Shown here: piece by piece, positions 39,836 to 48,037 of the stretch
Numbering within the stretch: position 1 is the first letter of the stretch
How the letters are laid out: each line of letters starts with the position of its first letter
Source: Streptomyces seoulensis
Lineage (GTDB): Bacteria; Actinomycetota; Actinomycetes; Streptomycetales; Streptomycetaceae
Reading direction: 5' to 3'
Length of the DNA: 64,000 nucleotides
NCBI RefSeq assembly: GCF_022846655.1
Contig: NZ_AP025667.1
Coordinates: forward strand, 5,431,001 to 5,495,000
The notes under the pieces: generated by a model
Told to the model about the DNA's origin: nothing
What the model saw: only the letters and a program-made list of their open reading frames with translations
Databases searched by the model: none
Translations under genes and position numbers: made by a program

Positions 39836-40614
39836 CACAGGAGGCGGTCGGCACGCAGCGGGGCTGGAATGATCGGCTGCCGCCCGCGAAGGCGTACAAG
39901 GCACGTCCCGGTCTGCCCCGCGACAAACGCAGCGCCGAGCAAGACAGAGCCGCAGGGGGCCGACACCGCCGAGCCGTGCCGCTCGACGATGGCTCTTGCG
40001 CCCGCGGGTCCATCCAACTCAGACTGTTCCGGAGTACTCGCCGTATCCGTGCGTACCTCCGTTGGTCGGACAATGGGGAGACGAGGGAGAAGTACGTCTG
40101 CGAGGTACACGAACCGACGCGTAGGGCGAACCTCACTCTCGCGTGGGCGAAGGCACGGGAAGCCGGCACGGTGATTGACGAGCTCCTCCCTCCGAGTTCG
40201 ACGGCCTCGTCGGTCTCCGTTCGCGCGGTCATGACCGCGAACAAGGGCAAAGACACCAAACCGGAGCTGAAATTGCGCACCGCCCTGCACCGCAGAGGGC
40301 TGCGCTACCGGGTGGGTATTCGCCCGCTCCCCGAGCTGCGACGCACAGCGGACGTCGTCTTCCCCAAAGCCAAGGTAGCGGTCTTCGTCGACGGTTGCTT
40401 CTGGCACGGCTGCCCAGATCACTACCGACCTGCCAGAAAGAGCGGCGCGGAGTGGGGGCAGAAGATCAAGGACAATCGAGACCGCGACGCATCCACCACA
40501 ATCGCGCTCAAGGATGAGGGCTGGATGGTGCTCCGCTTCTGGGAGCACGAGGATCTAGAGCTTGCCGCCGAGGAAATCAAGGCGACAGTTGAGTGCCGTA
40601 GAGCCGCACTCTGA
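39832..40614 (+). CDS. Very-short-patch-repair (Vsr) endonuclease with N-terminal extension
   Basis: A 260-residue protein. The C-terminal half (about 130-255) is a Vsr endonuclease: ANKGKDTKPE, the metal aspartate in RRTADVVFP (Asp174) and VFVDGCFWHGC (His192). Vsr nicks at T:G mismatches made by deamination of 5-methylcytosine and so repairs damage caused by the coupled methyltransferase. Residues 1-125 are extra compared with E. coli Vsr and contain a basic motif, RRIRAYLRWSDNGETREKYV followed by CEVHEPTRRANLTLAW, possibly a DNA-binding module. Translationally coupled to the methyltransferase (ATGA overlap). Confidence 0.88.
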   Translation: MTQEAVGTQRGWNDRLPPAKAYKARPGLPRDKRSAEQDRAAGGRHRRAVPLDDGSCARGSIQLRLFRSTRRIRAYLRWSDNGETREKYVCEVHEPTRRANLTLAWAKAREAGTVIDELLPPSSTASSVSVRAVMTANKGKDTKPELKLRTALHRRGLRYRVGIRPLPELRRTADVVFPKAKVAVFVDGCFWHGCPDHYRPARKSGAEWGQKIKDNRDRDASTTIALKDEGWMVLRFWEHEDLELAAEEIKATVECRRAAL

Positions 40615-40639
40615 TACCCACAACCCACCTGCGTTGCGT

Positions 40640-40655
40640 GGGGCTCCGCAGCCCC
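40640..40655 (+). terminator. Short terminator after vsr
   Basis: GGGGCT/AGCCCC with loop CCGC lies 25 bases after the vsr stop. The 260 bp from 40615 to 40874 hold no gene I can support and probably contain the right end of the island; I found no copy of the tRNA 3' end there. Confidence 0.5.
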
Positions 40656-40874
40656 CTTCGGCCTCGCCTAATGACCCGAGGCCCCCCGCCTAACTGCAGG
40701 CGCCCAGGTAGGGAGCCGCGCATGCTGCGGCCAGCCATCCGTGGCCGAGACCCGAACCAGCCCGCAGGCAGACCGCGACACCGGGCGCGCAAGTCCCCGC
40801 ACGCCACCGCAACTTGGCCGCACCGGTTGACGATCAACTCCGCAAGGTCAACCCCCGCGCCGAAACGTTGCCCC

Positions 40875-41942
40875 TCACTCCGGCAACTCCACCACCCTCT
40901 CCTCATCCTCATTCGCCGCATAAGGATGCACAGGCGAAACCGGCGTGTACGGCGTGAACCACGTGTCCGGGTCGTCCGGGGTCGGAGGCTGGGGTGGGGT
41001 CGGGGGGTGGAGGGTGGTGGCGAAGGTTTCCAGGGCCTGGGTTACCTCGTCCGACAGGAGGCTGTAGAGGTCGGCCGTCACCTCCGCCTGGTTCAGCAGG
41101 GACTTCAGGAGGAGTTCCTCGGCCAGGCAGGTGGGGTGGTCGAACGGGGGGCGGGTGAGGCGGCCCGTCAGGGTGATCGCGGTGACCGTGAGGCGGCGGG
41201 TGAACAGGACGGTGTACGCGTCCGTCAGGTGCGGGGGCAGGTCGTCCAGGATCATGAACGTCGCGTTGCTGCGGGCGACCGTGGGGCCGTCGTCCTCCAG
41301 GGCGGCCAGGTCGGTGAAGAGTTCGTCCACCAGGAGGTCGATCGCGTAGACCACGGCGCCCGCCGCTATCTCCGCCGCCTCCTTGCCGACCTCGCAGTCC
41401 GTCACCGACTCGTGGTGGCCGAAAGCTTCCAGGGTGAACGCCGAGAGCGTCGGGGCCAGTTCGCGGAGCCTCGTGCGCATCGCCTGGCTCTCCGAGTGGC
41501 CGGGGCTGTCCGGGGGCGCGGGGGTGGTGCCCGCCGCGTGGCGCCGGGCGCGTTCCGCCGGGTCGGAGGGTGGGGCGTCGGGGCCGCCCGCCGCGTCCAG
41601 GCTCTCCTGGAGGAGTTCGGAGTTCAGCTCCACCGCGCAGCGGGTCAGGCGCCAGTCGGCCAGCGGCTCGGTGCGCTCCATCAGCTCCGTCACCACCTCC
41701 CGCGCCGCGTCCTCCGCGAACTCCAGCGCCGGGGCGTCCACGAACAGCTTCAGCAGGGCCCCGCCCGCATGGGCGGCGATCACGTCGTCCAGCAGGTCGA
41801 CCTCCATGCCGTCCGGGCCCTCGACCGCCTCCAGCGAGTCGAAGCCCTTGCGCAGCAGGAAGACGACTCCCTCCCGGCGCAGCGCGTCGAGTTCCGGAGC
41901 CCCCTGGGGCGGGGCCATCGCCACGGTCACCACGTATGTCAC
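40875..41942 (-). CDS. Conserved hypothetical protein
   Basis: About 355 residues from the GTG at 41942 (VTYVVTVAMAPPQGAPELD). The body is largely helical and acidic, with a Pro-rich linker around residue 310-335 (HPPTPPQPPTPDDPD) and an acidic C-terminal end (ANEDEERVVELPE). No transmembrane segment, signal peptide or catalytic motif is visible. The start has no clear ribosome-binding site; the frame is open to 42236, but that part is Arg/Pro-rich and looks non-coding. G+C-rich codon use returns to core level, so it lies outside the island. Confidence 0.6.
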   Translation of the reverse strand: MTYVVTVAMAPPQGAPELDALRREGVVFLLRKGFDSLEAVEGPDGMEVDLLDDVIAAHAGGALLKLFVDAPALEFAEDAAREVVTELMERTEPLADWRLTRCAVELNSELLQESLDAAGGPDAPPSDPAERARRHAAGTTPAPPDSPGHSESQAMRTRLRELAPTLSAFTLEAFGHHESVTDCEVGKEAAEIAAGAVVYAIDLLVDELFTDLAALEDDGPTVARSNATFMILDDLPPHLTDAYTVLFTRRLTVTAITLTGRLTRPPFDHPTCLAEELLLKSLLNQAEVTADLYSLLSDEVTQALETFATTLHPPTPPQPPTPDDPDTWFTPYTPVSPVHPYAANEDEERVVELPE

Positions 41943-42221
41943 ATGTTCATCGTGCCTGAGGGTGCGCCGTTCGGGGAGGTGAATCCGAGGTACGGGATGC
42001 CGCCACGTGCGCGGGCGCCGACCCTGAGCACGTGGTTCGGCCACGCACCGGCCCCCTGTGCCGACGTCGCCGGGCCCGGCGACACGCCCCAACTCGCGGG
42101 GCACGGGCGGCCAGGTGGCCGAGATCGCCGGCGCGGGCGGAACGGGACCGGGAGGGGGGGGACGGCACGAGTGGGGTGTGCCGGCGTGAGCAGGGCGAGG
42201 TGACGAGGGTCTCCCGTTCAG

Positions 42222-42467
42222 GCCCGACCACCTCAAGCCCGCCGCTTCAGCCCGACCACCTCAGACCCGACCGGCTAAAGCCCGACCGCCTCAGACCCGA
42301 CCGCCTCAAGCCCGCCGCCTCAGCCCGACCGCCTCAGCCCGACCGCCTCAAGCCCGATCACCTCAAGCCCGACCACCTCAGACCCGACCACCCCAAGCCC
42401 GACCGCCTCAGCCCGACCACCTCAGACCCGACCACCCCAAGCCCGACCGCCTCAAGCCGACCGCTTC
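42222..42467. repeat. Minisatellite of 13-16-bp units next to ku
   Basis: About 16 tandem copies of GCCCGACCGCCTCAA or close variants (GCCCGACCACCTCA, GACCCGACCACCCCAA) run without interruption. The unit length varies between 13 and 16 bp, so it is not a coding repeat. The last units overlap the ku stop codon (42452-42454). The array lies downstream of ku on the minus strand. Confidence 0.9.
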
Positions 42468-43525
42468 CCCGAAGCCGCCTTCTTCGCCGTCGGCTTCTTC
42501 GCGGGCGTCTTCTTGGCCGCGGACTTCTTCGCCGCCGCCTTGGACGTGGACTTGGCCGTCGACGCGGACCTGGCCGTCGACTTCGTCGCCTGCTTCCCCG
42601 CCCCGGCCCGCTCCCCCGCCTTCGACGTCGACTTCCGCGGGCTCGCGGTCTTCTTCGCCGCCGCCTTCCCCGTCGTGGCCGTCGACTTCTTCGCGCCCGT
42701 CTCCTTGGGGGTGCCCCGGCCGTGCAGGTTCCTGACCTCCGCCTCTCCGCCCCGCGACTCGCGGGCCTCGCGGACGCTCTTCTCCAGCGCCGCCATCAGG
42801 TCGAGGACCTTGCCGCTGCCGGCCGGGGCGGGGGTCTCGGGCGGGGCCTCGCCGGCGGCCTTGGCGGCGATGACCTCCTCCAGGGCCTCGCGGTACTCGT
42901 CGTGGAGCTCGGACATGTCGACCTCGCCCAGGGTGTCCATCAGGGCGTCCGCGAGGTCGAGCTCCTTGTCCCGGACGGTGACGTCCACGTCCGGGGCGAC
43001 GCCCTCGGGGGCGCGTACCTCGTCCGGCCAGAGCAGGCCGTGCAGGACGATCACGTCGCCGACCACGCGCAGCATCCCCAGCCGCTCCCGCCCGCGCAGC
43101 GCGAACTTGGCGATGGCGACCTTGTGGCTGCGCTTGAGGGCCTCGCGCAGCAGGGTGTACGGCTTGGCGGCCGGGGCTCCGGCGGCGGCGATGTAGTACG
43201 CCGCGTCCATCTGGAGGGGGTCGACGCTGTCGGCCGGTACGAAGGCGACGATGTCGATCGTGCGGGCGGTGGGCAGCGGGAGGTGGGAGAGGTCGTCCTC
43301 GGTGATCGGGATGATCTCGCCGTCGGCGCCCTCGTACGCCTTGCCGATCTCGGACTGGGTGACCTCGCGGTCCTCCAGTTCGCAGACCTTGCGGTAGCGG
43401 ATGCGGCCGTTGTCCTCGGTGTGGACCTGGCGGAAGGAGACCGCGTGGTTCTCGGTGGCGTTCACCAGCTTGATCGGGATGCTGACGAGGCCGAAGGAGA
43501 TGGCGCCGTTCCATATGGATCGCAC
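42452..43525 (-). CDS. ku: Ku protein (bacterial NHEJ)
   Basis: A 357-residue homodimeric DNA-end-binding protein. The Ku core begins MRSIWNGAISFGLVSIPIKL and runs to about residue 255. It is followed by a lysine/alanine-rich tail (AAKKSAAKKTPAKKPTAKKA) like that of histone H1, expected to bind DNA non-specifically and to recruit the ligase. It is divergent from a LigD-type polymerase gene over 65 bp. Its stop codon falls inside a minisatellite, so the exact C-terminus may vary between strains. Confidence 0.93.
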   Translation of the reverse strand: MRSIWNGAISFGLVSIPIKLVNATENHAVSFRQVHTEDNGRIRYRKVCELEDREVTQSEIGKAYEGADGEIIPITEDDLSHLPLPTARTIDIVAFVPADSVDPLQMDAAYYIAAAGAPAAKPYTLLREALKRSHKVAIAKFALRGRERLGMLRVVGDVIVLHGLLWPDEVRAPEGVAPDVDVTVRDKELDLADALMDTLGEVDMSELHDEYREALEEVIAAKAAGEAPPETPAPAGSGKVLDLMAALEKSVREARESRGGEAEVRNLHGRGTPKETGAKKSTATTGKAAAKKTASPRKSTSKAGERAGAGKQATKSTARSASTAKSTSKAAAKKSAAKKTPAKKPTAKKAASGKRSA

Positions 43526-43590
43526 GTGCCGGGTCCCTTCCGTACGGTTCCGGTTTATCCCATTCGTCCCGTTTCTGGGATTGTCATCCT

Positions 43591-44472
43591 ATGACGCCAG
43601 TGACGGAGGTGGAGGGGCGGCGGGTCACGCTCAGCAACCTGGACAAGGTGCTGTACCCGGAGACCGGCTTCACCAAGGCGGAGCTGGTGCACTACTACGC
43701 CACCACCGCCGGGGTGCTGCTGCCGCATCTGCGGGACCGGGCGGTGTCCTTCCTGCGCTATCCGGACGGCCCCGGCGGACAGGAGTTCTTCACCAAGAAC
43801 GTGCCGCCGGGTACGCCCGACTGGGTCACGACCGCCGAGGTCCCCCGTTCGGCGGGCGCGGCGCGGATGGTGGTGGTCCAGGACCTGCCGAGCCTGGTCT
43901 GGGCGGCGAACCTGGTGGCCGAGTTCCACACCCACCAGTGGCGGGTGCGGAGCCCGGACGAGGCCGACCGGCTGGTCTTCGACCTCGACCCCGGCTCGCC
44001 CGCGACGGTCGTCCACTGCTGCGAGGTCGCGCTGTGGCTGCGCGAGCGGCTCGCGGTGGACGGCATCGAGACGTACGCCAAGACCGCTGGGTCCAAGGGG
44101 CTGCACCTGCTGGCGGCCGTGCGCGGCGGTTCCTCGCAGGACGCCAGCGACTACGCCAAGGCGCTCGCGGTGGAGGGTGAGCGGGCGATGCCCGGGCTGG
44201 TGCTGCACCGGATGACGCGCAGCCTGCGGCCGGGCAAGGTGTTCGTCGACTGGAGCCAGAACGCCGCCCGCAAGACCACGGCCGCTCCCTACACCGTGCG
44301 CGCCCGCACCGCCCCCGCCGTCTCCACGCCCGTCACCTGGGAGGAGGTCGAGCGCTGCCGCGAACCGGCCGACCTGGAGTTCCTGGCCGGGGACATCGCG
44401 CCCCGGCTGGAGCGGTACGGGGACCTCCTCGCCGGCCTGCTGGACCCCGACCGGGCCGCGCCGCTGCCCTGA
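43591..44472 (+). CDS. Stand-alone LigD-type polymerase/primase domain protein
   Basis: A 293-residue AEP-family polymerase that fills ends in NHEJ. It has the metal-binding VFDLDPG, the TAGSKGLHLL motif and the FVDWSQNAARKTTAAPYTVR block. No ligase or nuclease domain is fused, in contrast to the three-domain LigD of Mycobacterium and Pseudomonas; Streptomyces commonly splits these functions between genes. It is divergent from ku, so the two probably share a promoter region. No ATP-dependent ligase gene is in the window. Confidence 0.9.
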   Translation: MTPVTEVEGRRVTLSNLDKVLYPETGFTKAELVHYYATTAGVLLPHLRDRAVSFLRYPDGPGGQEFFTKNVPPGTPDWVTTAEVPRSAGAARMVVVQDLPSLVWAANLVAEFHTHQWRVRSPDEADRLVFDLDPGSPATVVHCCEVALWLRERLAVDGIETYAKTAGSKGLHLLAAVRGGSSQDASDYAKALAVEGERAMPGLVLHRMTRSLRPGKVFVDWSQNAARKTTAAPYTVRARTAPAVSTPVTWEEVERCREPADLEFLAGDIAPRLERYGDLLAGLLDPDRAAPLP

Positions 44473-44603
44473 CACCCGGCTGCGGGCCGAGTGGAGCAAG
44501 GACGCGGCGACTCCCCTCCCCGATGGCCCACTGCGCGGGCAGTCGCCGTGACCGCCTCCTAATGTGGCGGTTAGTCAGTTCCGTCCGCTTTCGGAGGTCT
44601 TCC

Positions 44604-45014
44604 ATGTCCCTGCGTTCCGTCCTCTTCCACGGCCTGGCACTGGCGGCCGTGACGGGCGTACTGCTCGGCGGGGCCGTGCCCGCCGGTGCCGCGGACGGGC
44701 CGGTACCGGCCGCCCAGCAGCCGGAGGGCGCCGGGGGTCCCGACGGGCAGGCGGGCGGCCGGGGCGACCGCGACCCGCGCCGCTACGACGGCGTGGTCAC
44801 GGCCAAGGGCGGCATCTGGCTGCACGACCGCCCGGACCGCGGCACCCGCCGCGTCCGCTTCGCCGAGCAGGGCGAGCACGTGTCCATCTACTGCAAGGTG
44901 AACGGCGACCGGGTGAGCGGCAACCCGCTGTGGTACCTGCTCACGGACGGCACCTGGGCATGGGCCTCGGCCCGGTACATCGGCAACGTCGGGCCCGCCC
45001 CGCGCTGGTGCTGA
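44604..45014 (+). CDS. Secreted SH3-like domain protein
   Basis: A 136-residue product: signal peptide (MSLRSVLFHGLALAAVTGVL, cleavage after AGA), a Gly/Pro/Asp-rich linker, then a bacterial SH3-like domain (GIWLHDRPDRGTRRV through WAWASARYIGN) with two cysteines (IYCKVNG and the C-terminal PRWC). Such domains bind cell-wall peptides or proteins. The ATG at 44604 has GGAGG upstream. It lies just before rodA/pbp genes, which suits an envelope role. Confidence 0.75.
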   Translation: MSLRSVLFHGLALAAVTGVLLGGAVPAGAADGPVPAAQQPEGAGGPDGQAGGRGDRDPRRYDGVVTAKGGIWLHDRPDRGTRRVRFAEQGEHVSIYCKVNGDRVSGNPLWYLLTDGTWAWASARYIGNVGPAPRWC

Positions 45015-45045
45015 TCCCCCGCCCGAGGCCGCACGGGGCGTGCTC

Positions 45046-46407
45046 ATGACCCAGGCCGGGACCGCGCCGCCCACCTCACCCGCGACCGCCCCGGGCCCCG
45101 TGCTGCCCCGGCGGCGCGGGGTGGAACTGGCCCTGATCGTGCTGGCCGTGCTGCTGTCGGTGTACGGCTACTGCGCGGTCGGTCTGGCGCGCACCGGTGC
45201 CGTGCCGCCCGGCGCGGTGGGGTACGGCGCGGGGCTCGGCGGGCTGGCGCTGCTGGCGCATCTCGCGGTGCGGCTGCGGGCGCCGTACGCCGATCCGCTG
45301 CCGCTGCCCATCGCGGTGCTGCTGAACGGGCTCGGGCTGGTCCTGATCTACCGCCTGGACCTCCAGACCCCGGCCGACCGGGCGGCTCCGGCGCAGTTGG
45401 TGTGGTCGACGCTGGGCGTGGGGCTGTTCATCGTGGTGGTGCTGGTGCTGCGCGACCACCGGGTGCTCCAGCGGTACTCGTACGTGTGCGTGGCGGCGGC
45501 GCTGGTGCTGTTGCTGCTGCCGATCCTGTTCCCGGCGGTCAACGGCGCCCGGATCTGGATCAGGATCGCCGGGTTCTCCATCCAGCCGGGCGAGTTCGCC
45601 AAGGTGCTGCTGGCGGTGTTCTTCGCCGCGTACCTGGCCGCGAACCGCAGCGCGCTCGCGTACACCGGGCGCCGGATCTGGCGGCTGCAGTTCCCGACCG
45701 GGCGGGTGCTCGGGCCGATCGTGACCATCTGGCTTCTGAGCGTCGGGGTGCTGGTGCTGGAGCGCGACCTCGGCACCTCGCTGCTGTTCTTCGGCCTGTT
45801 CGTGGTGCTGCTGTACGTGGCGACCGGGCGGACCGGCTGGATCGCGGTGGGGCTGGTGCTGGCGGTGCTCGGCGCGTGGGCGGTGGGGCATCTGGAGCCG
45901 CACGTGCACGGGCGGATCGAGGACTGGCTGCACCCCTTCGCCACCATCGACGCCGGTCAGGGACCCAATCAGCTCGCGCAGTCGCTGTTCGCCTTCGCGG
46001 CGGGCGGGATGTCCGGCACCGGGCTCGGGCTCGGCCACTCCACGCTGATCGGCTTCGCCACCAAGTCGGACTTCATCCTGGCGACCGCCGGTGAGGAGCT
46101 GGGCCTCGCCGGTCTGGCGGCGATCTTCCTGCTGTACGCCCTGCTGGTGGAGCGCGGCTTCCGGGCGGCCCTCGCCCTGCGCGAGCCGTTCGGCCGGCTG
46201 CTCGCGGTGGGGCTGGCGTCGATCCTGGCGCTCCAGGTGTTCGTGATCGCGGGCGGGGTGACCGGGCTGATCCCGCTGACCGGCATGGCGATGCCGTTCC
46301 TCGCCCAGGGCGGCTCGTCGGTCGTCACCAACTGGGCGATCGTGGCCCTGCTGATCCGGGTGAGCGACTCGGCGCGCAGCCAGTACGACGGCAAGGAGGC
46401 GCCGTGA
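45046..46407 (+). CDS. RodA/FtsW/SpoVE-family peptidoglycan polymerase
   Basis: A 453-residue SEDS glycosyltransferase with about ten membrane helices, which polymerises lipid II together with a class B PBP. Family features include the segment FSIQPGEFAKVLLAVF, the ERDLGTSLLFFGLFVVLL stretch and the C-terminal FLAQGGSSVVTNWAIVALLI. Its stop overlaps the next gene's start (GTGA), so it is co-translated with its PBP partner. The genome should also carry other FtsW/RodA paralogues; this pair is likely for lateral wall or sporulation. Confidence 0.92.
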   Translation: MTQAGTAPPTSPATAPGPVLPRRRGVELALIVLAVLLSVYGYCAVGLARTGAVPPGAVGYGAGLGGLALLAHLAVRLRAPYADPLPLPIAVLLNGLGLVLIYRLDLQTPADRAAPAQLVWSTLGVGLFIVVVLVLRDHRVLQRYSYVCVAAALVLLLLPILFPAVNGARIWIRIAGFSIQPGEFAKVLLAVFFAAYLAANRSALAYTGRRIWRLQFPTGRVLGPIVTIWLLSVGVLVLERDLGTSLLFFGLFVVLLYVATGRTGWIAVGLVLAVLGAWAVGHLEPHVHGRIEDWLHPFATIDAGQGPNQLAQSLFAFAAGGMSGTGLGLGHSTLIGFATKSDFILATAGEELGLAGLAAIFLLYALLVERGFRAALALREPFGRLLAVGLASILALQVFVIAGGVTGLIPLTGMAMPFLAQGGSSVVTNWAIVALLIRVSDSARSQYDGKEAP

Positions 46408-47906
46408 GCGGACCCGGCGAGTACGGCGACACCCCCGCCAATCGCCCGATGGCCCCGTACATCCGGCACGCCCTGGGCTTCTGCGGCCTCCTCCTGCTGG
46501 CCCTGCTGGTCAACGCGGGCCGCGTGCAGGTGGTGGAGGCCGGGTCGTACGACGGCAATCCGGCCAACCGGCGCTCGGCCATCGCCCGTTACCAGCAGCC
46601 GCGCGGGAACATCCTGGTCGGCGGCGCGCCGGTCACCGGTTCCCGTGACACGGGCGAGCAGTTGCGCTTCGAACGCACCTATCTGGACGGCCCGTTGTAC
46701 GCCCCGGTGACCGGCTTCGCCTCGCAGCGGTACGGCTCGACGTTCCTGGAGCACGCGGAGGACGGACTGCTGTCCGGTACCGATCCGCTGCTGTCGGGGT
46801 TCCCGGTGTGGAACGACGCGGCCCGCGAGCCGGGCCCCGGCGGGAACGTCGTCACCACGCTGGACGCGAAGGCGCAGCTCGCCGCGTTCCGGGGGCTGGG
46901 CGGGCGCAAGGGGGCGGTGGCGGCGATCGAGCCGGCCACGGGCAAGGTGCTGGCGCTGGTGTCCACCCCGTCGTACGACCCGGCGCGGCTGTCCGGGAAC
47001 AGTGCGGCCGCCTCCGCGGCGTGGGAGCGGCTGAACGCCGATCCGGAGAAGCCGATGCTCAACCGGGCGGTGCGGCAGACGTATCCGCCGGGTTCGACGT
47101 TCAAGGTGGTCACGGCGGCGGCCGCGCTGGACGCGGGGGTGGTCACGGATCCGGACGCGCCCACCGACTCCCCCGACCCCTACCGGCTGCCGGGCACCAC
47201 GACCCGGCTGACCAACGAGGCCGACGGCTGCCGGAACACCTCGCTGCGGGAGGCGTTCGCGTGGTCCTGCAACACGGTGTTCGCCAAGCTGGGCGTGGAC
47301 GTGGGGCTCGCGGACATGGCGGCGACGGCGCGGGCCTTCGGCTTCAACGACACCGGGCTGCGGGTGCCGTTCGCGGTGTCGCAGTCGACCTTCGACACGA
47401 CGGTGGACAAGGCGCAGTTGGGGCTGTCCTCCATCGGGCAGTACAACACGCGGGCGACCCCGCTGCAGATGGCGATGGTCTCGGCGGCGGTGGCGAACGG
47501 CGGGCAGGCGCGGGCGCCGTATCTGGTGGAGCGGACCACCCGGTCCGGGGGCGAGACGGTGGCGGGCGGCCGTGCGCATCCGCTGACGCAGGTGATGCGG
47601 CCGTCGACGGCGTTCCAGTTGAAGGACCTGATGCGGGACGCGGTCGAGCGGGGCACGGGCGGCAACGCGGCGATCCGGGGTGCCATGGTCGGCGGCAAGA
47701 CGGGTACCGCGCAGCACGGGGTCGGCAACACCGGGGTGCCGTACGCCTGGTTCGTCTCCTGGGCGCAGGCGGACGGCGCCCCGGAGCCGGAGGTGGCGGT
47801 GGCGGTGGTGGTGGAGGACGCCTCCGCGGACCGGGGGGAGATCAGCGGGGGCGGGGACGCGGCGCCGATCGCCCGCGAGGTGATGCGGGCTGTGCTGGGT
47901 TCCTGA
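46404..47906 (+). CDS. Class B penicillin-binding protein (transpeptidase)
   Basis: A 500-residue membrane-anchored DD-transpeptidase that cross-links peptidoglycan. One N-terminal transmembrane helix (about 22-42) is followed by a short PBP dimer-type domain and the transpeptidase domain with STFK (Ser231), SCN (Ser288) and KTGTA (Lys432). It is short, resembling the actinobacterial PbpA type. The GTG start overlaps the RodA-family stop by four bases, giving the standard SEDS-PBP pair. Confidence 0.93.
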   Translation: MSGPGEYGDTPANRPMAPYIRHALGFCGLLLLALLVNAGRVQVVEAGSYDGNPANRRSAIARYQQPRGNILVGGAPVTGSRDTGEQLRFERTYLDGPLYAPVTGFASQRYGSTFLEHAEDGLLSGTDPLLSGFPVWNDAAREPGPGGNVVTTLDAKAQLAAFRGLGGRKGAVAAIEPATGKVLALVSTPSYDPARLSGNSAAASAAWERLNADPEKPMLNRAVRQTYPPGSTFKVVTAAAALDAGVVTDPDAPTDSPDPYRLPGTTTRLTNEADGCRNTSLREAFAWSCNTVFAKLGVDVGLADMAATARAFGFNDTGLRVPFAVSQSTFDTTVDKAQLGLSSIGQYNTRATPLQMAMVSAAVANGGQARAPYLVERTTRSGGETVAGGRAHPLTQVMRPSTAFQLKDLMRDAVERGTGGNAAIRGAMVGGKTGTAQHGVGNTGVPYAWFVSWAQADGAPEPEVAVAVVVEDASADRGEISGGGDAAPIAREVMRAVLGS

Positions 47907-48037
47907 ACCGGGCGCGGCCGCAGGGGTGTTCGTCTTCGGTGAAAGTCGTGCGCAGGGGATTGACGCCCTTGCTGACACGCAGTCTCATAAGAGGCGGACG
48001 ATGACGTACCCCTGGCTGGACGAGGTGACTTCAGGCC

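Noticed and set aside
40615..40874. Right-hand attachment site of the island
   Set aside because: I looked for a copy of the tRNA 3' end (GTTCGAATCCTGCCGG) here and found none, so no att site is claimed.
42408..43514. Open frame over ku in another frame on the minus strand
   Set aside because: It is a frame-shifted shadow of ku and its end is simply the minisatellite translated.
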